Source: Pantoea latae (GTDB taxonomy: Bacteria > Pseudomonadota > Gammaproteobacteria > Enterobacterales > Enterobacteriaceae). Taken from it: a DNA stretch of 64,000 bases. Made by a program: the position numbers and the translations under genes. The stretch spans positions 58,562 through 122,561 of the forward strand of contig NZ_MWUE01000009.1 in NCBI RefSeq assembly GCF_002077695.1, read 5' to 3'. The notes beneath the pieces were generated by a model. It was not told the origin of the DNA, did not search any database, and saw only the letters and a list, made by a program, of their open reading frames with translations. Positions within the stretch are counted from its first letter, which is position 1. Every line of letters begins with the position of its first letter. This document shows, piece after piece, positions 18,034 to 28,700 of this stretch.

Positions 18034-18801
18034 TTAGGCTTTTTTCGCTTCCGCCGCCGCTTTCACGATGACCGCGAAGGCGTCAGCTTTCAGCGAGGCG
18101 CCACCGACCAGCGCGCCGTCGATATCCGGCTGGGTAAAGAGTTCAGCCGCGTTTTTATCGTTAACGGAACCGCCGTACTGAATAATGACCTGCTCAGCGA
18201 CCGCCGCGTCTTTCTTCGCGATGTGCTGGCGAATAAATTTGTGCACCGCCTGCGCCTGCGCCGGGGTGGCAGATTTGCCGGTACCGATCGCCCAGACCGG
18301 TTCGTAGGCGATAACCACGCCGTTAAAGGCTTCTGCGCCCTGGGTTTCCAGCACGGCGTCGATCTGACGCGCGCACACTTCTTCCGTCTGGCCCGCTTCG
18401 TTTTCCGCTTCGGTTTCGCCAATGCACAGCACCGGCACCAGGCCAGCCGCTTTCAGCACGGCGAATTTCTTCGCGATAAACTCGTCGCTCTCTTTGTGGT
18501 AGGTGCGACGTTCAGAGTGGCCGATAATGATATATTTCGCGCCGATGTCTTTCAGCATCTCTGCGGAGGTTTCGCCAGTAAACGCGCCAGACAGATTAAC
18601 GTCGACGTTCTGCGCGCCCAGGGCGATATGGCTGCCGGAGACGGCGTGCTTCGCCTGGTCGAGATAGATAGCGGGCGGGGCGATAGCGACGCCGCAACCG
18701 TCGACGCCGGAAAGCGCTTTGCGCAGGCCTTCGATCAGCTCGCTCGTCATCTGCTTGCTGCCATTCAGTTTCCAGTTACCCATAACCAATGGATGTCGCA
18801 T
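18034..18801 (-). CDS. tpiA: Triosephosphate isomerase
   Basis: Cytosolic TIM-barrel enzyme interconverting dihydroxyacetone phosphate and glyceraldehyde-3-phosphate. From the ATG at 18801 it has 255 residues, as in E. coli. [10 protein letters not shown] holds the catalytic Lys and Asn, IIGHSERR the catalytic His, and [15 protein letters not shown] the catalytic Glu and flexible loop 6. [15 protein letters not shown] and [10 protein letters not shown] form the phosphate site. A longer in-frame start (18888) is rejected because TPI begins at RHPLVMGNW. It lies downstream of yiiQ in the same direction but with its own ribosome site (GGAGGATAG). Confidence 0.98.
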   Translation of the reverse strand: MRHPLVMGNWKLNGSKQMTSELIEGLRKALSGVDGCGVAIAPPAIYLDQAKHAVSGSHIALGAQNVDVNLSGAFTGETSAEMLKDIGAKYIIIGHSERRTYHKESDEFIAKKFAVLKAAGLVPVLCIGETEAENEAGQTEEVCARQIDAVLETQGAEAFNGVVIAYEPVWAIGTGKSATPAQAQAVHKFIRQHIAKKDAAVAEQVIIQYGGSVNDKNAAELFTQPDIDGALVGGASLKADAFAVIVKAAAEAKKA

Positions 18802-18884
18802 TCTATCCTCCGCGTTACGCGATTCATTAAATTGCACTGCCGTCAGGCAGCGTAGACTGCCAGACAGTATAGAGATCTCTCTGG

Positions 18885-19511
18885 TCAATGGCTTTGCTTT
18901 TCGTCATTTTTGCCGTCCTGATCGGTGGGCGGCAGCGTCAGTTTTAACGGCTCGATAGCGAAGGTCAGCCCCTTGTCGCCGTTGTCCGCCACCACGAAAC
19001 GCAGCGCGCCTTCGTTGCGGGAAAAATAGCGTGCGCCTTTGCCCTCGCTGAGCAGCGCGTTGAGCTTTTGCCGCGCCTCATCCGGCGTTAAGCCCGAGAC
19101 GAAAAAGCGCAGCAGCGCCGTCATATAGGCCATCGCTTTCTCCTGCGACGCCTTTTCATCCGGACCCGGCACCGGCAGCCAGGTAAGCTGGAGCGTTTTC
19201 ACCTTGCCGGTTCCCTGCTCGAGCGCGGTAGAGGCGTAGAGCGTTTCGCTGATTTTGCTCGCCGCGCGGGTCAGGCGGCTGCTGTCATTCTTGCTATCGA
19301 TGGCGCGATACTCCATCAGCGGCAGGTCGGCATTCGCGGCGTTGTATTGCTCGCGGAACTGGCCGATGGTCATATCAAACGTCGGCGCGCCCGCCAGCAA
19401 ATAGGGCGCGGCAGGCACGGATTCGCTGCGCTCGCGCGGCGGGAGATCGGCGGCAAATGCCGGAGCCGTCAGCGCAAGGCTCAGCAGCAGCGCGCCAGGC
19501 AAATTCTTCAT
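18885..19511 (-). CDS. yiiQ: DUF1454 family periplasmic protein YiiQ
   Basis: A 208-residue exported protein of unknown function. Starting at 19511 it has a clean signal peptide ([20 protein letters not shown], cut before ADLPPRE). The rest is mixed alpha/beta with no catalytic motif I recognise; [20 protein letters not shown] and [20 protein letters not shown] are family-typical stretches. A 26-codon extension to 19589 would bury the signal peptide and is rejected. It is placed between tpiA and fpr as in E. coli, and its C-terminus ends in a Lys/Glu-rich tail. Confidence 0.88.
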   Translation of the reverse strand: MKNLPGALLLSLALTAPAFAADLPPRERSESVPAAPYLLAGAPTFDMTIGQFREQYNAANADLPLMEYRAIDSKNDSSRLTRAASKISETLYASTALEQGTGKVKTLQLTWLPVPGPDEKASQEKAMAYMTALLRFFVSGLTPDEARQKLNALLSEGKGARYFSRNEGALRFVVADNGDKGLTFAIEPLKLTLPPTDQDGKNDEKQSH

Positions 19512-19629
19512 TTTGTAGGCTCTGACCAGTAATTTCTGCGCTAAATTAGAACGGTTTTTACCGGTGAAAGTCAAAAGCGCGACGGGCAAAATGTTTGTCG
19601 GGCTAAGAATTATCGTCGCGCAGCGCGGC

Positions 19630-20376
19630 TTACCAGTAGTGCTCGCTGGTGATATGGCCGGGTTTGCGCTTCAGATGTTTGCGCATGTCGCGCGTCTCTT
19701 TCAGCAGCTGCTGGGTGTCGCGTACCATCTGCGGGTTGCCGCACAGCATAATATGGCCCGATTCCGCCTCTATCGGTAGGCCCACCGCACGCTCCAGCTC
19801 GCCGCTCTCAATCAGCGCCGGCACGCGTCCGGTCAGCGAGCCGGCGGCGGTTTCGCGGCTCACCACCGTCTGGATACGCAGTTTGCCGTTGTAGATTTGC
19901 TGCAGCGACTGCATTAGCGGCAGGTAGCTCAGATCGGCGGCGTAGCGCACCGCGTGCACCAGCACGATATGCTCGAAGCGGTCGAGGCCTTCGCCCTGTT
20001 GCAGAATAGATAAGTAGGGGCCAATCGCCGTGCCGGTCGCCAGCATCCACAGGGTGTTGCACGGTGGGATCTCATCCAGCACAAAAAAACCGGCGGCCTC
20101 TTTGGTGACCATCACGCTGTCGCCGGGCTTAAGCGCCTGCAGACGCGGGCTGAGTTTGCCCTCCGGTACCGTCACCAGATAGAACTCCAGCAGCGGATCG
20201 CTGGGTGCGTTGACGTAGGAGTAGGCGCGCTGCACCCGTTCGCCGTCAATCTCCAGCGCCAGCTTGGCGAACTGTCCGGCGGTAAACGCGTCGATCGGCG
20301 CATGCACCCGCAGGCTGAACAGCGCGTCCGTCCAGTTTTTCACTTCCTTTACTTGCGCATTGACCCATTCGGCCAT
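19630..20376 (-). CDS. fpr: Ferredoxin/flavodoxin-NADP+ reductase
   Basis: FAD enzyme passing electrons from NADPH to flavodoxin or ferredoxin, supporting radical enzymes and oxidative-stress recovery. From the ATG at 20376 it has 248 residues (E. coli 248). FAD-binding RAYSYVNAPSDPLLEFYLV and GDSVMVTKEAAGFFVLDE, NADPH-binding TLWMLATGTAIGPYLSIL, and the C-terminal aromatic GHITSEHYW over the flavin are all seen. The protein starts MAEWVNAQVKEVKNW like E. coli Fpr. It is divergent from emrD. Confidence 0.96.
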   Translation of the reverse strand: MAEWVNAQVKEVKNWTDALFSLRVHAPIDAFTAGQFAKLALEIDGERVQRAYSYVNAPSDPLLEFYLVTVPEGKLSPRLQALKPGDSVMVTKEAAGFFVLDEIPPCNTLWMLATGTAIGPYLSILQQGEGLDRFEHIVLVHAVRYAADLSYLPLMQSLQQIYNGKLRIQTVVSRETAAGSLTGRVPALIESGELERAVGLPIEAESGHIMLCGNPQMVRDTQQLLKETRDMRKHLKRKPGHITSEHYW

Positions 20377-20658
20377 GGTTACTCTCCCGGTCGTTGATTT
20401 TTCAGGCACAAGGATATCATCGCGGCTGCACGGCGGATTTTCCACCCGGCCACCGGTTTTTAGGCTCTAATCGACAAACGTGCCGCACGCCGCGTCACGC
20501 GTTGCGCGCTGTTGACAAGGTGGTACGAAAACTTGACGCCGCCGCGCCGACAGCTTTGGCGCTGCCTCTCGATTTGTCACGGATTCCTGATATTTTTCCC
20601 GCCATTATCCCGACGCAGCACGTTTTGCTGCTGAATTAACGTTATTTCCCAGACTGAG

Positions 20659-21855
20659 ATGTCGATGAAGAAGATGGAAAATCAGCCGCTGCTGCTGATG
20701 TTGATTTTAATGCTGGCGGTAGGGCAGATGGCGCAGACAATCTACGTGCCGGCGATGGCTGCGATGGCGGACGCGCTTAACGTGCATGACGGCACGCTGC
20801 AGCGCGTGATGGCGGCCTATCTGATGACCTATGGCGGATCCCAGCTGATCTATGGTCCGCTCTCCGACAGCGTCGGGCGTCGTCCGGTGATCCTCGCCGG
20901 GATGACGATCTTTATGATCGGCGCCGTTACCTCAATGCTGGCGCCCTCGCTGAACGTGCTGGTGCTGGGCAGCGCCATTCAGGGGTTAGGCACTGGCGTA
21001 GCGGGCGTGATGGCGCGCACCATGCCGCGCGACCTCTACGCGGGCGTGGCGCTGCGTCAGGCCAACAGCCTGCTGAATATGGGATTGCTGGTGAGCCCGC
21101 TGCTGGCGCCGGTGATCGGCGCGCTGCTGACGAAGCTGTTCGGCTGGCACGCCTGTTTCGCCTTCCTGCTGCTGCTCTGCGTCGCAGTGACCGGCGCGAT
21201 GGCGCGCTGGCTGCCGGAGACGCGCCCGCAGGGTGGCGAGGTAACGCCTTTTTTCCGGCGCTATCAGCGCCTGCTGAGCGACGCCAGCTTTGTGCGTTTT
21301 ATCGTGCTGCTGATCGGCGCGCTGGCGGGCATCGCGGTGTTTGAAGCGAGCTGCGGCGTGCTGCTGGGCGGCGTGCTCGGGCTGGATGCGTTCACCGTGA
21401 GCATTCTGTTTATTCTGCCGATCCCCGCCGCCTTTTTCGGCGCGTGGTTCGCCGGCCGCGAAACGCGCTCGTGGCACAGCCTGATGTGGACCGGCGTTAA
21501 CAGCTGCCTGCTGGCGGGCGCGCTGATGTGGCTCCCGGCGTGGTTCGGCGTGATGAACATCTGGACGCTGCTGGTGCCCGCCGCGCTCTTCTTCTTCGGC
21601 GCGGGCATGCTGTTTCCGCTGGCGACCTCAGGCGCGATGGAGCCTTACGCCTGGCTGGCAGGCAGCGCCGGCGCGCTGATTGGCGGATTGCAGAATCTGG
21701 GATCGGGCGTGGTCGCCTGGGCGTCCGCGCTGCTGCCGCAGCGCGATCAGTTCAGCCTGGGGATGCTGATGTTCGCCACCGCACTGGTGATGCTGCTCTG
21801 CTGGCTGCCGCTGTCGCGCCAGCCAGAGGAGCAAAACGGCACGGTTACAGGATAA
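20659..21855 (+). CDS. emrD: Multidrug efflux MFS transporter EmrD
   Basis: Inner-membrane proton-driven drug exporter of the DHA1 family. The 398 residues show twelve hydrophobic segments. MLAVGQMAQTIYVPAMAAMA in helix 1 and PLSDSVGRRPVILAGMTIF (the MFS loop 2-3 motif) are typical; LFFFGAGMLFPLATSGAMEP near the C-terminus is specific to EmrD as I recall it. The alternative start at 20665 (two codons in) cannot be excluded. In E. coli emrD is near 83 min, not between fpr and glpX, so this position is a local difference. The last 11 bases overlap convergent glpX. Confidence 0.92.
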   Translation: MSMKKMENQPLLLMLILMLAVGQMAQTIYVPAMAAMADALNVHDGTLQRVMAAYLMTYGGSQLIYGPLSDSVGRRPVILAGMTIFMIGAVTSMLAPSLNVLVLGSAIQGLGTGVAGVMARTMPRDLYAGVALRQANSLLNMGLLVSPLLAPVIGALLTKLFGWHACFAFLLLLCVAVTGAMARWLPETRPQGGEVTPFFRRYQRLLSDASFVRFIVLLIGALAGIAVFEASCGVLLGGVLGLDAFTVSILFILPIPAAFFGAWFAGRETRSWHSLMWTGVNSCLLAGALMWLPAWFGVMNIWTLLVPAALFFFGAGMLFPLATSGAMEPYAWLAGSAGALIGGLQNLGSGVVAWASALLPQRDQFSLGMLMFATALVMLLCWLPLSRQPEEQNGTVTG

Positions 21856-22855
21856 ACGGATGCAGCGCCGCGTCTTTGCGATCCAGATAGTGGATCGACT
21901 GGATACGGCGAATGGTGCGTGACTTGCCGCGGATCAGCAGGGTTTCGCTGGTGGCGATATTGCCCTGACGCGTAATGCCCTTTAGCAAATCGCCGCTGGT
22001 GATGCCGGTGGCGGCGAAAATCACGTTGTCGTTGCGCGCCATACGCGCCAGCGGCAGCACCTCGCCCGCGTTAATGCCCATCTCGTGGCAGCGCGCCAGC
22101 TCCTGCTCGCCGATGCGGCGATTCTCTTCGCTCTCGCCTTTGACTTCGTGACGCGGCAGCAGACGGCCCTGCATATCGCCGTCCAGCGCGCGGATCACCG
22201 CCGCCGACACCACGCCTTCCGGCGCGCCGCCGATGCCGTAGAGCACGTCGACTTCGCTGTCGGGCATACAGGTAAGGATAGAGGCCGCCACGTCGCCGTC
22301 GGGGAAGGCGAAGACGCGCACGCCAAGCTGCTGCAGCTGCGCAATAACGGCGTCGTGGCGCGGTTTCGCCAGAATAGAGACCGTCAGCTGCGTCAGCGGT
22401 TTATTCAGCGCCGCGGCGATATTACGCAGGTTAGTTTCCAGCGGCAGGTTGAGATCGATATGCCCGCGCGCCGCCGGACCGACAATCAGCTTCTCCATAT
22501 ACATATCCGGCGCGTGCAGAAAGCTGCCCTTGTCGCCGACCGCCAGCACCGCCAGCGCGTTGGCCTGGCCCATGGCGGTCATGCGCGTGCCCTCGATCGG
22601 ATCGACCGCGATATCGACCGCGTCGCCGCGACCGCTGCCGACCTTTTCGCCGATATAGAGCATCGGCGCCTCATCGATCTCCCCTTCGCCAATCACAATC
22701 TGGCCGTCGATATCGATGGTGTTAAGGACGTGTCGCATGGCGTGGACGGCGGCGCCGTCGGCGCTGTTCTTGTCGCCGCGACCCAGCCAGCGATAGCCAG
22801 CTAAGGCTGCCGCCTCGGTCACGCGGGAAAATTCTATGGCGAGTTCTCGTTTCAT
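21845..22855 (-). CDS. glpX: Class II fructose-1,6-bisphosphatase
   Basis: Mn2+-dependent gluconeogenic phosphatase. From the ATG at 22855 it has 336 residues (E. coli 336). Metal and catalytic motifs are present: IGEGEIDEAPMLYIGE (acidic metal ligands), AVDPIEGTRMTAMGQ, and GIGGAPEGVVSAAVI. A 49-codon in-frame extension to 23002 runs through the glpK terminator and is rejected. It is third in the glpF-glpK-glpX order, but a terminator lies between glpK and glpX, so expression may rely partly on read-through or its own promoter. Confidence 0.96.
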   Translation of the reverse strand: MKRELAIEFSRVTEAAALAGYRWLGRGDKNSADGAAVHAMRHVLNTIDIDGQIVIGEGEIDEAPMLYIGEKVGSGRGDAVDIAVDPIEGTRMTAMGQANALAVLAVGDKGSFLHAPDMYMEKLIVGPAARGHIDLNLPLETNLRNIAAALNKPLTQLTVSILAKPRHDAVIAQLQQLGVRVFAFPDGDVAASILTCMPDSEVDVLYGIGGAPEGVVSAAVIRALDGDMQGRLLPRHEVKGESEENRRIGEQELARCHEMGINAGEVLPLARMARNDNVIFAATGITSGDLLKGITRQGNIATSETLLIRGKSRTIRRIQSIHYLDRKDAALHPFIL

Positions 22856-22902
22856 GGCCTGCACCTGATGCAAAAAGGGCAGTGTAGCACAGCGGGGAAG
22901 GG

Positions 22903-22932
22903 CAAAAAAAAGCCCGCGACAGGGTCGCGGGC
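22903..22932 (-). terminator. glpK terminator
   Basis: On the minus strand GCCCGCGAC and GTCGCGGGC pair perfectly around CCT and are followed by a run of T. It sits between glpK and glpX. Confidence 0.9.
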
Positions 22933-22980
22933 GCAGAGAAGAGAGACAAGGTCCCGCGCCGGTGGGCGCGGGAGAAGCCA

Positions 22981-24498
<1,518 letters not shown>

Positions 24499-24525
24499 AA
24501 TGCATTCCCGATGAAAAAGTGAAAC

Positions 24526-25374
24526 TTACGCTTTACGCTGCTCAGCGCGTGCGACCGGTTTTTCTGTTTTGCTGCTGGCCAGTACGGCGCCCGGCAGGTG
24601 GCGACCAATCAGCGCACGATAGCCGAAGGCGCCCAGACAGGCTCCCACTAACGGGCCAAAGATCGGTACCAGGAAGTAAGGGATATCTTTACCACCCGTG
24701 AAGGCAACGTTACCCCAGCCGGCAAAGAAGGCGAATAGCTTAGGTCCGAAATCACGCGCCGGATTGAGGGCGAAGCCGGTCAGCGGGCCCATAGAGCCGC
24801 CGATCACCGCCACCAGCAGGCCGATCAGCAGCGGCGCCAGCGGGCCGCGCGGCACGCCGTTGCCATCGTCGGTCAGCGCCATGATCACCGCCATCAACAC
24901 CGCAGTAATCACCATCTCCACCAGGAACGCCTGTCCCACGCTGATGTGCGGGTTAGGGTAGGTTGAGAAGATACCGGCGAGGTCCAGGCTTTGCACCGTG
25001 CCGCGCACCATCTGATGGCTTTGCTCGTAATCGAAGAACAGATTGTAATAAAGGCCGTAAACCAGCGCGGCGGCGCAGAACGCACCGGCAACCTGCGCCA
25101 GCACGTACGGCAACACCTTGCGCCCTTCAAAGTTGGCGAACAGGCAGAGCGCCACCGTGACGGCAGGGTTAAGGTGAGCGCCAGAAACGCCGGCGGTGAG
25201 ATAGACGGCCATGGAGACGGCAAGTCCCCAGATAATGCAGATTTCCCATTGACCGAAGGCGGCACCAGCCACTTTCAGCGCGGCCACACAGCCGGCGCCA
25301 AAAAAGATAATTAAGCCGGTGCCGATGAATTCGGCGATGCACTGACCTTTCAGTGTGTTCGATGTCTGACTCAT
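24526..25374 (-). CDS. glpF: Glycerol uptake facilitator (aquaglyceroporin)
   Basis: Inner-membrane channel of the MIP family for glycerol and related polyols. The 282 residues have six membrane helices and both pore-lining motifs, GAHLNPAVTVAL and GFALNPARDFGPKLF; the Asp after the second NPAR is diagnostic of glycerol rather than water channels. QCIAEFIGTGLIIFFGAGCV opens helix 1. Length equals E. coli GlpF (281). First gene of glpFK(X), with a GlpR-like operator about 90 bases upstream. Confidence 0.97.
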   Translation of the reverse strand: MSQTSNTLKGQCIAEFIGTGLIIFFGAGCVAALKVAGAAFGQWEICIIWGLAVSMAVYLTAGVSGAHLNPAVTVALCLFANFEGRKVLPYVLAQVAGAFCAAALVYGLYYNLFFDYEQSHQMVRGTVQSLDLAGIFSTYPNPHISVGQAFLVEMVITAVLMAVIMALTDDGNGVPRGPLAPLLIGLLVAVIGGSMGPLTGFALNPARDFGPKLFAFFAGWGNVAFTGGKDIPYFLVPIFGPLVGACLGAFGYRALIGRHLPGAVLASSKTEKPVARAEQRKA

Positions 25375-25460
25375 AATGGTATTCCTGAAGCGAGGTTAAA
25401 TTTTATCAGTTTTTGTTCTCATTCCATGAGTCACCCAGCTCTCTTGTAGGGCTGGTGTAA

Positions 25461-25480
25461 ATTTATCGTTAACGAGCATA
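25461..25480. promoter_or_regulatory. GlpR-like operator upstream of glpF
   Basis: ATTTATCGTTAACGAGCATA resembles the GlpR consensus (WATGTTCGWTAWCGAACATW); the right half CGAGCATA is close and the central TCGTTAACGA is palindromic. Similar TCG/CGA half-sites continue to about 25503. Position and target fit repression by GlpR; the site is inferred from consensus only. Confidence 0.6.
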
Positions 25481-25793
25481 AACGAGAAATAGCGAAATCG
25501 AAATCTGTGTGCTGAGTCAAATAAATGCGCGTTTTCGCGCCTTTTGGCTTTCATGAAACATCATGCGCCTCGCTTCGCCGCCTCGTTTTTCGCCTGAGCC
25601 GCCTCAGGCGTCGAGGCGCCAGGCATAAGCCGAAAAGTGTTACAGACTGCGCCCGCAAGGCCCGCGTCGCTGGACTTGCGCTATCAGGCTACATACAATC
25701 GGAAACATTGTTGCTGGCCTGGCTGATACAGGGCGTCACGCGCTAAGGCTGGCATCATCAACGCCCTGCGAGAATTTAGGAGAGGTCAGAAAG
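25481..25793. other. glpF-zapB divergent intergenic region
   Basis: Promoter region for two divergent genes. It contains a perfect 8-bp hairpin, CGCCTGAG/CTCAGGCG (25591-25610), overlapping an alternative pairing with GAGGC at 25613-25617. No coding sequence is supported; a 73-codon open stretch (25525-25746) has no ribosome site. The zapB ribosome site is AGGAGAGG at 25778-25785. Confidence 0.5.
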
Positions 25794-26033
25794 ATGTCAT
25801 TTGAAGTATTCGAGAAACTGGAAGCGAAAGTACAGCAGGCGATTGATACCATCACCCTGCTGCAGATGGAAATCGAAGAGCTGAAAGAGCAGAACAATTC
25901 GCTGAAAAACGACGCGCAGCAGGCTGCGGGCAACCACGAGTCGCTGGTGCGTGAAAATCAGCAGTTAAAGGAAGAGCAGCATCTGTGGCAGGATCGCCTG
26001 CGTGCACTGCTGGGAAAAATGGAAGAGGTGTAA
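25794..26033 (+). CDS. zapB: Cell division protein ZapB
   Basis: Small cytosolic coiled-coil protein that joins the Z-ring via ZapA and links it to MatP at the terminus. The 79 residues are one continuous coiled coil ([20 protein letters not shown], then leucine heptads), exactly the usual length. A strong AGGAGAGG ribosome site precedes the ATG. Together with ftsN and envC it makes the window rich in division genes, though they are separate transcripts. Confidence 0.96.
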   Translation: MSFEVFEKLEAKVQQAIDTITLLQMEIEELKEQNNSLKNDAQQAAGNHESLVRENQQLKEEQHLWQDRLRALLGKMEEV

Positions 26034-26052
26034 CAGCCTCAGCCGAATAGCA

Positions 26053-26080
26053 AACGGGAGCGGCGTGCTCCCGTTTTCGT
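26053..26080. terminator. Terminator between convergent zapB and rraA
   Basis: AACGGGAG and CTCCCGTT pair around a 7-base loop and are followed by TTCGTTTC on the plus strand. It serves zapB and possibly rraA. Confidence 0.78.
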
Positions 26081-26088
26081 TTCTGGCG

Positions 26089-26574
26089 CTACTCGATATC
26101 GAGCGGATCTTCAGAGAGGATAATGCCGGTATTATCGGCGTAGAGATGGTCGCCGGAGAAGAAGGTGACGCCACCGAAGTTAACGCGCACGTCGCTTTCG
26201 CCGATGCCTTCGCCCGCCGCGCCAACCGGAATGGCGGCAATGGCCTGGATGCCGATCTCCAGCTCCTCCAGATCGTCTACCTGACGCACGGAGCCGTACA
26301 CCACCAGCCCTTCCCATTCGTTATCCATCGCCAGGCGAGCCAGCTGCGCGTCAACCAGCGCGCGCCGCACCGAACCGCCGCCGTCGATCACCAGCACGCG
26401 ACCCCGACCGTTCTCTTCCAGCAGATCGTAGAGCAGGCCGTTGTCTTCAAAACATTTCACTGTGGTTATCTGACCACCAAATGAGGTGCGGCCGCCGAAG
26501 TTGGAAAAAAGCGGTTCAACAACGTTCACTTCTTCATGGTAGATGTCGCAGAGTTCAGAAGTATCGTATTTCAT
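26089..26574 (-). CDS. rraA: Regulator of ribonuclease E activity A
   Basis: Cytosolic trimer that binds RNase E and its degradosome helicase, lowering mRNA decay. The 161 residues begin [20 protein letters not shown] and include [20 protein letters not shown] and [20 protein letters not shown], the ring-forming core also seen in related aldolases/demethylmenaquinone methyltransferase-like folds. Length matches E. coli (161). In E. coli menA follows upstream; here hslU is the next gene upstream, with only 160 bases between. Confidence 0.96.
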   Translation of the reverse strand: MKYDTSELCDIYHEEVNVVEPLFSNFGGRTSFGGQITTVKCFEDNGLLYDLLEENGRGRVLVIDGGGSVRRALVDAQLARLAMDNEWEGLVVYGSVRQVDDLEELEIGIQAIAAIPVGAAGEGIGESDVRVNFGGVTFFSGDHLYADNTGIILSEDPLDIE

Positions 26575-26679
26575 GGTGGGTCCATCTGTTTGCCACAGGA
26601 GCGGTAAGTATACCGCCAGAAACGGATTGTTGGCAAAATCATCAGCGGAAAAAAAGGCGCTGCATCAGCAGCATGCAGA

Positions 26680-26708
26680 TAAAAAAAGCCCGGCGCAGTG
26701 GCCGGGCT
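26680..26708 (-). terminator. hslVU terminator
   Basis: On the minus strand AGCCCGGC and GCCGGGCT pair around CACTGC and are followed by seven T. It ends the hslVU transcript before rraA. Confidence 0.92.
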
Positions 26709-26734
26709 TTGCGCAAGCGCATAGAAAAATGGAA

Positions 26735-28066
26735 TTACAGAATAAAGCGGCTGAGATCTTCGTCCGCCACCAGTTCATCCAGATGCTTGCTGACATACTC
26801 CGCATCAATGGTGACGGAGTCGCCGTGGCGATCGCTGGCGTCATAGGAGATATCTTCCATCAGACGCTCCAGCACGGTATGCAGACGACGCGCGCCGATA
26901 TTCTCGGTGGTTTCATTCACCTGCCACGCCGCTTCGGCGATACGACGGATGCCGTCGTCGGTAAACTCGACGTTCACGCCTTCGGTGCCCATCAGCGCCT
27001 TGTACTGCACGGTCACCGACGCGTTCGGCTCGGTGAGAATGCGCTCGAAATCGTTGACGGTCAGCGCCTGCAGTTCGACGCGGATCGGCAGACGGCCCTG
27101 CAGTTCCGGGATCAGATCTGACGGGCTGGCGACCTGGAACGCGCCAGAGGCGATAAACAGAATGTGATCGGTTTTCACCATGCCGTGCTTGGTTGAGACG
27201 GTGCAGCCCTCTACCAGCGGCAGCAGATCGCGCTGGACGCCTTCGCGCGAGACGTCCGGACCGGATGACTGGCCGCGCTTACAGATTTTGTCGATTTCGT
27301 CGATAAACACGATGCCGTGTTGTTCTACCGCTTCGATCGCATCCTGCTTCAGCTCTTCCGGGTTCACCAGCTTGGCCGCTTCTTCTTCAATCAGCAGCTT
27401 CATCGCGTCTTTGATCTTCAGCTTGCGCGGCTTTTGCTTCTGACCGCCCAGGTTCTGGAACATCGACTGCAGCTGGTTGGTCATCTCTTCCATGCCCGGA
27501 GGCGCCATGATTTCGACGCCGGCCGGCGCGGCGGCGAGGTCGATTTCGATCTCTTTATCGTCCAGCTGGCCTTCGCGCAGCTTCTTACGGAACGACTGGC
27601 GCGCGGCGGAAGGCTCGCTGCTCTGCTCCGGCTGGCCCCAGTTGTTCTTGGCTGGCGGGATCAGCACGTCGAGGATGCGCTCTTCCGCCATCTCTTCGGC
27701 GCGGTATTTGTTCTTTTCGATCGCCTGGCTGCGCACCATTTTCACGGCGGCGTCGGTCAGGTCGCGAATGATGGAGTCCACCTCTTTACCGACGTAGCCC
27801 ACTTCGGTGAATTTGGTCGCTTCCACCTTGATGAACGGCGCGTTGGCGAGCTTCGCCAGACGACGGGCGATTTCGGTTTTACCGACGCCGGTCGGGCCGA
27901 TCATCAGAATGTTTTTCGGCGTCACCTCGTGGCGCAGCTCTTCGTCGAGCTGCATACGACGCCAGCGGTTACGCAGCGCGATGGCGACGGCTTTTTTTGC
28001 GCCGTCCTGGCCAATGATAAAGCGATTCAGTTCGCTGACGATTTCGCGGGGGGTCATCTCAGACAT
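26735..28066 (-). CDS. hslU: HslU ATPase subunit of the HslUV protease
   Basis: AAA+ hexamer that unfolds substrates and feeds them to HslV. The 443 residues have Walker [16 protein letters not shown], Walker [14 protein letters not shown], the pore motif within [14 protein letters not shown], and an inserted I domain (about 110-240). The C-terminal tail EDLSRFIL inserts into HslV to activate it. It follows hslV with 9 bases between, in one heat-shock operon. Confidence 0.98.
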   Translation of the reverse strand: MSEMTPREIVSELNRFIIGQDGAKKAVAIALRNRWRRMQLDEELRHEVTPKNILMIGPTGVGKTEIARRLAKLANAPFIKVEATKFTEVGYVGKEVDSIIRDLTDAAVKMVRSQAIEKNKYRAEEMAEERILDVLIPPAKNNWGQPEQSSEPSAARQSFRKKLREGQLDDKEIEIDLAAAPAGVEIMAPPGMEEMTNQLQSMFQNLGGQKQKPRKLKIKDAMKLLIEEEAAKLVNPEELKQDAIEAVEQHGIVFIDEIDKICKRGQSSGPDVSREGVQRDLLPLVEGCTVSTKHGMVKTDHILFIASGAFQVASPSDLIPELQGRLPIRVELQALTVNDFERILTEPNASVTVQYKALMGTEGVNVEFTDDGIRRIAEAAWQVNETTENIGARRLHTVLERLMEDISYDASDRHGDSVTIDAEYVSKHLDELVADEDLSRFIL

Positions 28067-28075
28067 GTTTGATCC

Positions 28076-28606
28076 TTACGCCCTGGACGGCAGTTCTTCG
28101 AAGTTAACATTGTGGTTGGTGTAGATGCAGATGTCGCCCGCGATATTCAGGGATTTCGCGACGATCTCATGCGCGCCCAGCTCAGTGTTTTCCAGCAGCG
28201 CACGCGCCGCCGCCTGAGCGAAGGGGCCACCCGAACCAATGGCGATCAGATCGTTTTCCGGCTGGATGACATCGCCGTTGCCGCTGATGATCAGCGAGGC
28301 GTTTTCGTCCGCGACCGCCAGCAGCGCTTCAAGACGACGCAGCATACGATCGGTGCGCCAGTCTTTCGCCAGCTCGACGGCGGCTTTCACCAGGTGGCCT
28401 TGGTGCATTTCCAGTTTACGTTCGAAGAGTTCAAACAGGGTGAAGGCATCTGCAGTGCCGCCAGCGAAACCGGCAATTACCTTATCGTTGTAAAGACGAC
28501 GTACTTTTTTTACGTTGCCCTTCATCACGGTATTGCCGAGAGTTGCCTGGCCATCACCGCCGATAACGACTCGTCCGTTGCGTCGTACGCTTACTATTGT
28601 TGTCAC
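28076..28606 (-). CDS. hslV: HslV peptidase subunit of the HslUV protease
   Basis: Proteasome-like N-terminal threonine peptidase. I use the GTG at 28606, which gives 176 residues starting [11 protein letters not shown]; after Met removal Thr1 becomes the nucleophile, so the start is fixed by chemistry. An in-frame extension upstream to 28669 would hide Thr1 and is rejected. [18 protein letters not shown] and [17 protein letters not shown] are family blocks. AAGGGG lies 8 bases before the GTG. A sigma-32 promoter and a strong hairpin lie in its 5' region. Confidence 0.97.
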   Translation of the reverse strand: MTTIVSVRRNGRVVIGGDGQATLGNTVMKGNVKKVRRLYNDKVIAGFAGGTADAFTLFELFERKLEMHQGHLVKAAVELAKDWRTDRMLRRLEALLAVADENASLIISGNGDVIQPENDLIAIGSGGPFAQAAARALLENTELGAHEIVAKSLNIAGDICIYTNHNVNFEELPSRA

Positions 28607-28629
28607 GGGCAGACCCCTTGTTGCAGTAG

Positions 28630-28660
28630 AAAAAAAGCGCCGCGCGGCAAGGCGCGGCGC
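28630..28660 (-). terminator. Hairpin with T-run in the hslV 5' UTR
   Basis: On the minus strand GCGCCGCGC and GCGCGGCGC pair perfectly (9 bp) around a 6-base loop and are followed by seven T, 23 bases upstream of hslV. It is downstream of the sigma-32 promoter, so it would be in the hslVU leader. It can act as terminator of ftsN, as attenuator, or as a leader stem; a stabilising leader stem-loop has been reported for E. coli clpQY (hslVU). Confidence 0.8.
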
Positions 28661-28673
28661 ATCATGCAACCAG

Positions 28674-28700
28674 ATATGGGGCAGGTTTGTCGGGTTTCAA
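28674..28700 (-). promoter_or_regulatory. Sigma-32 heat-shock promoter of hslVU
   Basis: Reading on the minus strand, TTGAAA (28700-28695), 13 bases, then CCCCATAT (28681-28674) matches the RpoH consensus (CTTGAAA / CCCCATNT). It overlaps the ftsN stop codon and lies about 70 bases upstream of hslV. Confidence 0.88.

Noticed and set aside
25525..25746. 73-codon open frame between glpF and zapB
   Set aside because: No ribosome site, Arg/Ser-rich translation, lies in a promoter region with hairpins.
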